Shown here: one piece after another, positions 60,030 to 64,000 of the stretch
Layout of the letters: each line of letters starts with the position of its first letter
Numbering within the stretch: position 1 is the stretch's first letter
Assembly (NCBI RefSeq): GCF_000430745.1
Contig: NZ_KE387234.1
Span: 44,933-108,932, forward strand
DNA length: 64,000 nucleotides
From: Fictibacillus gelatini DSM 15865
GTDB lineage: Bacteria > Bacillota > Bacilli > Bacillales > Fictibacillaceae
Direction: 5' to 3'
The notes under the pieces: generated by a model
Databases searched by the model: none
What the model was told of the DNA's origin: nothing
Seen by the model: the letters and a program-made list of their open reading frames with translations, nothing else
Made by a program: the position numbers and the translations under genes

Positions 60030-61649
60030 ATGAATCGACCATTAGCTGACGTAATTCTTTCAAGCAATGCTGTATTTACAGGGCTAGCAGACGAGCCCGG
60101 ACCCGCTTCGATTGCGATAAAGGACAACAAAATCGTTGCGATTGGCTCTGAAGCGGAGATGAAACGATACGAGGGCGATCACACGAAGACTTATTCATTT
60201 CAAGATCGACTCATTATGCCAGGATTCCATGATTTTCACCTTCATATTATGCAAGGCGCCGTTGCCCTCACAAGCGTCAATCTGTTCGAAGCCCGTTCAG
60301 AAAATGAGGCGCTCGATAGGATTCGCGAATTCGCCGAATCAAAGCCGGAAAATCCATGGGTTATCGGGTTTATGTGGGATGCGGGTTTCTGGGATACGCA
60401 AAAATTGCCGACTCGCCATTCATTGGATCGCATTCTCCCTGACCGCCCGGCGCTTATGTTTCATGCTGAAGGCCATTATGCATGGGTCAATTCAAAAGCA
60501 CTGGAAGCCGCAACGATTACTCGTCATACGGAAAACCCTTCTTACGGCAGTATTGGAAAAGATGAAAATGGAGAACCGGACGGCATGTTATATGAAAAAG
60601 CAATGGATCCCGTTGTCCGCCTTGCATTTGATTTCTCACCTGAACAAAAAAGCAACATCTTTTCTCATTTTCTGGCCTACGCAGCAAGCCTCGGGGTAAC
60701 GGCCGTCCATGACTTGCATGGCTTAAAAAACATCGATGCGCTTGATGTTTTTAAAGAATTTGAAGATAGCGGGAAACTAACAACGCGCATTCATTTATGG
60801 CCTCGTTTAACCGGCGATCTTTCACATGCCAGGCAATTGCGGGATACGTATCAATCAGAGAAGCTCCGGGTGTCAGGGCTGAAGCAATTTATCGATGGCG
60901 TCATTACCGCTCGCACCGCTTATTTGCTCGAACCTTATGCAGATCAGCCAGAGACGCGTGGCGAGACGTCTTTCCCGCATGAGACGATCAAAAAATGGGT
61001 AATTGATGCAGATAAAGAGGGCTTCAGCATTCGTTTTCACGCGATTGGGGATGGAGCGATTCGCCTCGCTTTAGATGCTTATGAGGAAGCACAAAAGGTG
61101 AACGGCAAGCGGGATTCGCGCCATTCCGTCGAGCACGTTGAAGTCATTCATCCTGATGATATCCCTCGCTTCAAAGAGCTTGGCGTTACGGCTTCAATGC
61201 AGCCGGATCACTTTGCGATGTCGGAACGCGGCGTTTACACGGAGCGAATTGGCGCCCAGCGGGAAAAGCATGTTTTCTCGATTAACACGTTAAAAAAAGC
61301 CGGCGCGAGATTGGCATTTGGAACGGACTTCCCGATTGATGGCTTAAATCCGCTTATGCAAATCTATCGGGCGGTAACGAGAATCGACAGCAGTGGAAAA
61401 GAAGTCTGGCACCCGCATGAACGGATCACCCTTGCCGAGGCATTGAAAGCGTATACGAGTGGCCCCGCTTACGGTTCTTTTAGAGAGCATGAATTAGGGA
61501 CACTTGAAGTAGGGAAGCTTGCGGACATTGTCGTCCTGGAGCGGAATCTCTTTGAAGTCCCTGTTGAAGAAATTCCTAATATAAAAGTACTGCTAACCAT
61601 CGTTGATGGAAAAGTTGTGTTTGAACATGCCGGGCTATTGGCAAAATAG
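60030..61649 (+). CDS. YtcJ-type amidohydrolase (Amidohydro_3)
   Basis: 539 residues. The metal-binding FHDFHLHI lies near residue 70-77; FHAEGHYAWVNSKALE, AVHDLHG, FHAIGDGAIRLALDAYEEA, HSVEHVEVIHPDD, SMQPDHFAM and FGTDFPIDGLNPLMQI are in the usual order of YtcJ/N-substituted-formamide deformylase relatives. It hydrolyses an amide or ester bond in an unknown organic substrate. The following APC permease probably imports the substrate. AAAAGGA lies ten bases before the ATG. Confidence 0.9.
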   Translation: MNRPLADVILSSNAVFTGLADEPGPASIAIKDNKIVAIGSEAEMKRYEGDHTKTYSFQDRLIMPGFHDFHLHIMQGAVALTSVNLFEARSENEALDRIREFAESKPENPWVIGFMWDAGFWDTQKLPTRHSLDRILPDRPALMFHAEGHYAWVNSKALEAATITRHTENPSYGSIGKDENGEPDGMLYEKAMDPVVRLAFDFSPEQKSNIFSHFLAYAASLGVTAVHDLHGLKNIDALDVFKEFEDSGKLTTRIHLWPRLTGDLSHARQLRDTYQSEKLRVSGLKQFIDGVITARTAYLLEPYADQPETRGETSFPHETIKKWVIDADKEGFSIRFHAIGDGAIRLALDAYEEAQKVNGKRDSRHSVEHVEVIHPDDIPRFKELGVTASMQPDHFAMSERGVYTERIGAQREKHVFSINTLKKAGARLAFGTDFPIDGLNPLMQIYRAVTRIDSSGKEVWHPHERITLAEALKAYTSGPAYGSFREHELGTLEVGKLADIVVLERNLFEVPVEEIPNIKVLLTIVDGKVVFEHAGLLAK

Positions 61650-61695
61650 CAAATCACTTGAACGATGGAAAATTTGGGCATGGGAGACTAAAAAT

Positions 61696-63039
61696 ATGAA
61701 CAATACAAACTCACCAACTCTTAAACGATCTCTTTCATTAAAATATGTTGTGTTTTTTGGTTTATCTTTTATGTGTCCAACGACGTTGTTTTCAACCTAT
61801 GGAGTGGCTGTCCATCGCACGAACGGAATGATTTCAACGGCTTATATCGTTGCCTTAATCGTTATGCTATTTACAGCTTATAGCTATGCGCAAATGGTGA
61901 AAGCTTTTCCAAACGCGGGTGCTGCCTATACCTTTACACAAAAATCGATAAGTCCTCACATTGGTTTTCTTGTCGGTTGGACCATCTTGCTGGATTATGT
62001 GTTCAGTCCAATGATCAGCGCGTTATTGTTAGGAATTGCTATGAAGGCATACTTCCCTTTGATTCCTATGTACATTTGGATTATTCTCTTTATCGTTACG
62101 ATTACGATCGTCAATATTCTCGGCATCACGGTAGCGGCGAAGTTTAACACAGCTATTCTGTTCATGCAGTTCGGAACATTCACTCTTTTTACTGTGTTTT
62201 CAATAAAGGGCCTTTTAAATGGCCAGGGAGCAGGAACGCTTTTTTCCATGCTTCCGTTTATTGATACAAATGCCAATATGCCGGGCATCATGTCCATGAT
62301 CCCTGTTTTATGCTTTTCCTTCTTAGGGTTCGACGCCGTCACCACCCTATCTGAAGAAGCAAAAAATCCTAAACAATCGATACCGAGGGCCATTTATTTG
62401 ATTACGATCATTGGCGGGGCATTCTATATTATCGGCTCTTATTTTTTGCAGCTTGTCTGGCCGGACTACCAATCTATTAAAAACCCGGAAGCTTCATATA
62501 TCGAAATTGGGCTGTATGTAGGTGGCAATTTTTTAGTTAGTTATATGCTTGCTGAAGGAATCATATCAAGTTTTGCCTCAGCTGTCGCCTCAGGGACAAG
62601 TGCTTCGCGCATTTTATATGCAATGGGACGCGAGCGTGTGCTTCCTGCCAGACTATTTGGGCATCTATCACCTAAATTTCGCACGCCTGTCTACAATATC
62701 GTATTGATCGGAGGCGTTGCTTTAAGTGCTCTTTTCTTAAATCTGACGACTGCCGTTTCTCTTATTAATTTTGGCGCGTTTTTTGCGTTTACTTTCGTTA
62801 ATCTTTCGGTGATTGTCCACTTTTTTTTCCGAAAAAAGCAGCGATCCCTTACAGGGACGATTCGGTACTTGATCATTCCATTAATTGGCGCCGCGCTTAC
62901 AGGTTTCTTCTGGGTGAAGCTGGACATCCATTCACTTCTAGTCGGCGGGGTTTGGCTTGCGCTCGGATTTTTATACCTTCTCAACCTGACGAAAATGTTC
63001 AGGCAGCCCCCACCTGAACTTGCCTTTGAAGAGGCTTAA
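61696..63039 (+). CDS. APC-superfamily amino acid/amine permease
   Basis: 447 residues, 12 membrane helices. ALIVMLFTAYSYAQMVKAFPNAGAAYTFTQKSISPHIGFLVGW at helices 2-3 and FLGFDAVTTLSEEAKNPKQSIPRAI at helices 6-7 are APC signatures, close to the YveA/putrescine-importer-like group. GGGAG before the ATG at 61696; an upstream in-frame reading would overlap the amidohydrolase. Placed between two amidohydrolase paralogues, it likely imports their substrate or exports the product. Confidence 0.88.
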   Translation: MNNTNSPTLKRSLSLKYVVFFGLSFMCPTTLFSTYGVAVHRTNGMISTAYIVALIVMLFTAYSYAQMVKAFPNAGAAYTFTQKSISPHIGFLVGWTILLDYVFSPMISALLLGIAMKAYFPLIPMYIWIILFIVTITIVNILGITVAAKFNTAILFMQFGTFTLFTVFSIKGLLNGQGAGTLFSMLPFIDTNANMPGIMSMIPVLCFSFLGFDAVTTLSEEAKNPKQSIPRAIYLITIIGGAFYIIGSYFLQLVWPDYQSIKNPEASYIEIGLYVGGNFLVSYMLAEGIISSFASAVASGTSASRILYAMGRERVLPARLFGHLSPKFRTPVYNIVLIGGVALSALFLNLTTAVSLINFGAFFAFTFVNLSVIVHFFFRKKQRSLTGTIRYLIIPLIGAALTGFFWVKLDIHSLLVGGVWLALGFLYLLNLTKMFRQPPPELAFEEA

Positions 63040-63114
63040 TAACTGCTAAAACGAGTGTCCCTTCAGCTAATTTGAAAGGTGATAGAATGAAACAATAAGA
63101 AAGGATTGATTAAT

Positions 63115-64000
63115 ATGAATCAACAACTTGCTGACATTATTCTTACAAGCAATGCTGTATTTACAGGGCTTTCCGACCTTCCTGAACCCGCTTCGATTGC
63201 GATAAAGGACCATAAAATTATAGCGGTTGGCTCCAAAGAGGATATGAAACGCTATTCAGGCGGGCACACGAAAACCTTCCATTTTGAAGACCAATTGATC
63301 ATGCCGGGATTCCATGATTTTCACCTTCACATGATGGATGGGGCTGTTTCCATGAATAGCGTCAATTTGTTTTCCGCCCGTTCAGAAGAAGAGGCGATCG
63401 AAATGATTCGTACTTTTGCCGAATCGCGGCCGGAAAATTCATGGGTCATCGGCACTTCATGGGATGCCGGATATTGGGATACTAAAAGCTTGCCGACTCG
63501 CCATTCATTGGATCGCATTCTCCCCGATCGCCCGGCGCTTTTGTTTCACGCTGAAGGCCATTATGCATGGGTCAATTCAAAGGCGCTGGAAATCGCGAAT
63601 ATTACTCGCCATACGGAAGATCCTTCTTACGGCAGCATTGGAAAAGACGAAAACGGAGAACCGAACGGCCTTTTATACGAAAAAGCAATGGATGCCGTGA
63701 TTCGCCATGCCTATCATTTTACAAAAGAACAAAAAAAAGAGCTTTTCGCGAACTTCCTCGCCCATTGCGCGAGTTTAGGAGTAACCGCTGTCCACGATTT
63801 ATTTGCAATCGAAGCATTGGAGATGCTTAACGATTATGATGTATTTAAAGAATTCGAAGACAGTGGAAAATTGACGGCCCGCGTTCATTTATGGCCTGCT
63901 TTAAATGGCAATCTTGAACGGGCCAGAAAATTGCGGGATGCCTATCAATCAGAGAAGCTCCGCGTGTCAGGGCTAAAACAATTTATCGATGGCGTCATTA
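63115..64000 (+). CDS. YtcJ-type amidohydrolase, second paralogue (cut by window edge)
   Basis: The first 295 codons are seen, all open. It aligns without large gaps to the gene at 60030: MNQQLADIILTSNAVFTGL, FHDFHLHMMDG, FHAEGHYAWVNSKALE, GSIGKDENGEP, SEKLRVSGLKQFIDGVI. Some blocks are almost identical in DNA (around 63490-63600 and 63940-64000) while others diverge, suggesting a tandem duplication with later gene conversion. AAAGGA precedes the ATG. The rest lies beyond the window. Confidence 0.9.
   Translation, partial: MNQQLADIILTSNAVFTGLSDLPEPASIAIKDHKIIAVGSKEDMKRYSGGHTKTFHFEDQLIMPGFHDFHLHMMDGAVSMNSVNLFSARSEEEAIEMIRTFAESRPENSWVIGTSWDAGYWDTKSLPTRHSLDRILPDRPALLFHAEGHYAWVNSKALEIANITRHTEDPSYGSIGKDENGEPNGLLYEKAMDAVIRHAYHFTKEQKKELFANFLAHCASLGVTAVHDLFAIEALEMLNDYDVFKEFEDSGKLTARVHLWPALNGNLERARKLRDAYQSEKLRVSGLKQFIDGVI

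Noticed and set aside
63050-63076. Fourth MITE remnant (GTGTCCCTTCAGCTAA)
   Set aside because: About 16 bases resemble the element's end, but no second end or internal sequence is present; chance cannot be excluded.
1-64000. tRNA, rRNA, prophage or conjugative modules
   Set aside because: I looked for tRNA cloverleaf signatures, rRNA blocks, integrases, terminases and relaxases on both strands and found none; a tRNAscan or Infernal run would be decisive.

Overview
The window is chromosomal DNA from a Firmicute of the Bacillaceae. The evidence is strong GGAGG-type ribosome-binding sites, frequent TTG and GTG starts, Bacillus-type control elements (ydaO/c-di-AMP riboswitch, Zur boxes, a cre-like site, a GlpP-type leader, MerR-type promoters) and Bacillus-type gene sets (mpsC/dabB/dabA, zagA, glpT/glpQ, an SleB-type hydrolase, an LXG toxin with SMI1 immunity). 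I see no tRNA, rRNA, CRISPR or phage module. The species cannot be named from the sequence alone.

Layout. 1-3.1 kb: a 52-bp tandem repeat that truncates a decayed epimerase gene, two VOC proteins and an MFS permease. 3.1-8.4 kb: an inorganic-carbon/bicarbonate uptake cluster (mpsC, dabB, dabA and a beta-carbonic-anhydrase-like gene without zinc ligands). 8.7-9.9 kb: a secreted Ig-like protein. 10.0-16.3 kb: the kdp K+ pump operon (a 34-aa membrane ORF, kdpF, A, B, C and a short kdpD), preceded by two tandem c-di-AMP riboswitch aptamers and a terminator. 16.6-22.3 kb: a PRD/EIIB/EIIA regulator with an ascorbate-type PTS and a split transketolase. 23.3-26.3 kb: glpT and glpQ with a GlpP-type leader. 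26.9-28.7 kb: a TnpB-only IS200/IS605-family element. 29.3-33.5 kb: a dead DMT gene, B3/B4 protein, lysE-paiB and a divergent MocR regulator. 33.9-39.3 kb: zinc-starvation genes around three Zur boxes (two CobW GTPases, a permease pair, and a thioredoxin-like ferredoxin operon). 39.5-44.6 kb: YmaF, a molybdate-type regulator with modAB, and a MerR/MFS pair. 44.6-51.6 kb: hypothetical genes, an SleB-like hydrolase, a DJ-1 protein and an amidohydrolase. 52-56 kb: a decaying toxin/immunity island (frameshifted LXG-LHH toxin, intact SMI1 gene, dead SMI1 paralogue, dead PhzF). 56-64 kb: a lipoprotein, a TetR-MFS-MerR drug-efflux operon, and two paralogous YtcJ-type amidohydrolases flanking an APC permease; the second amidohydrolase runs off the end.

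The most unusual content is intergenic. At least seven spacers carry short boxes repeated on a strict 21-bp grid, with four different box sequences. Two of the arrays lie inside copies of a roughly 380-430 bp element with CTAGTGCCC terminal inverted repeats. That element has no transposase, so it looks like a MITE, and each intact copy holds a mirrored set of four plus four boxes. A third, partial copy lies near 29.1 kb. The 18-box array at 46.3-46.7 kb follows a gene whose C-terminal PNWLE motif recurs before and after the array.

Several genes show single-base homopolymer indels (epimerase, LXG toxin, PhzF), so gene decay and sequencing error should be separated before these are called dead.
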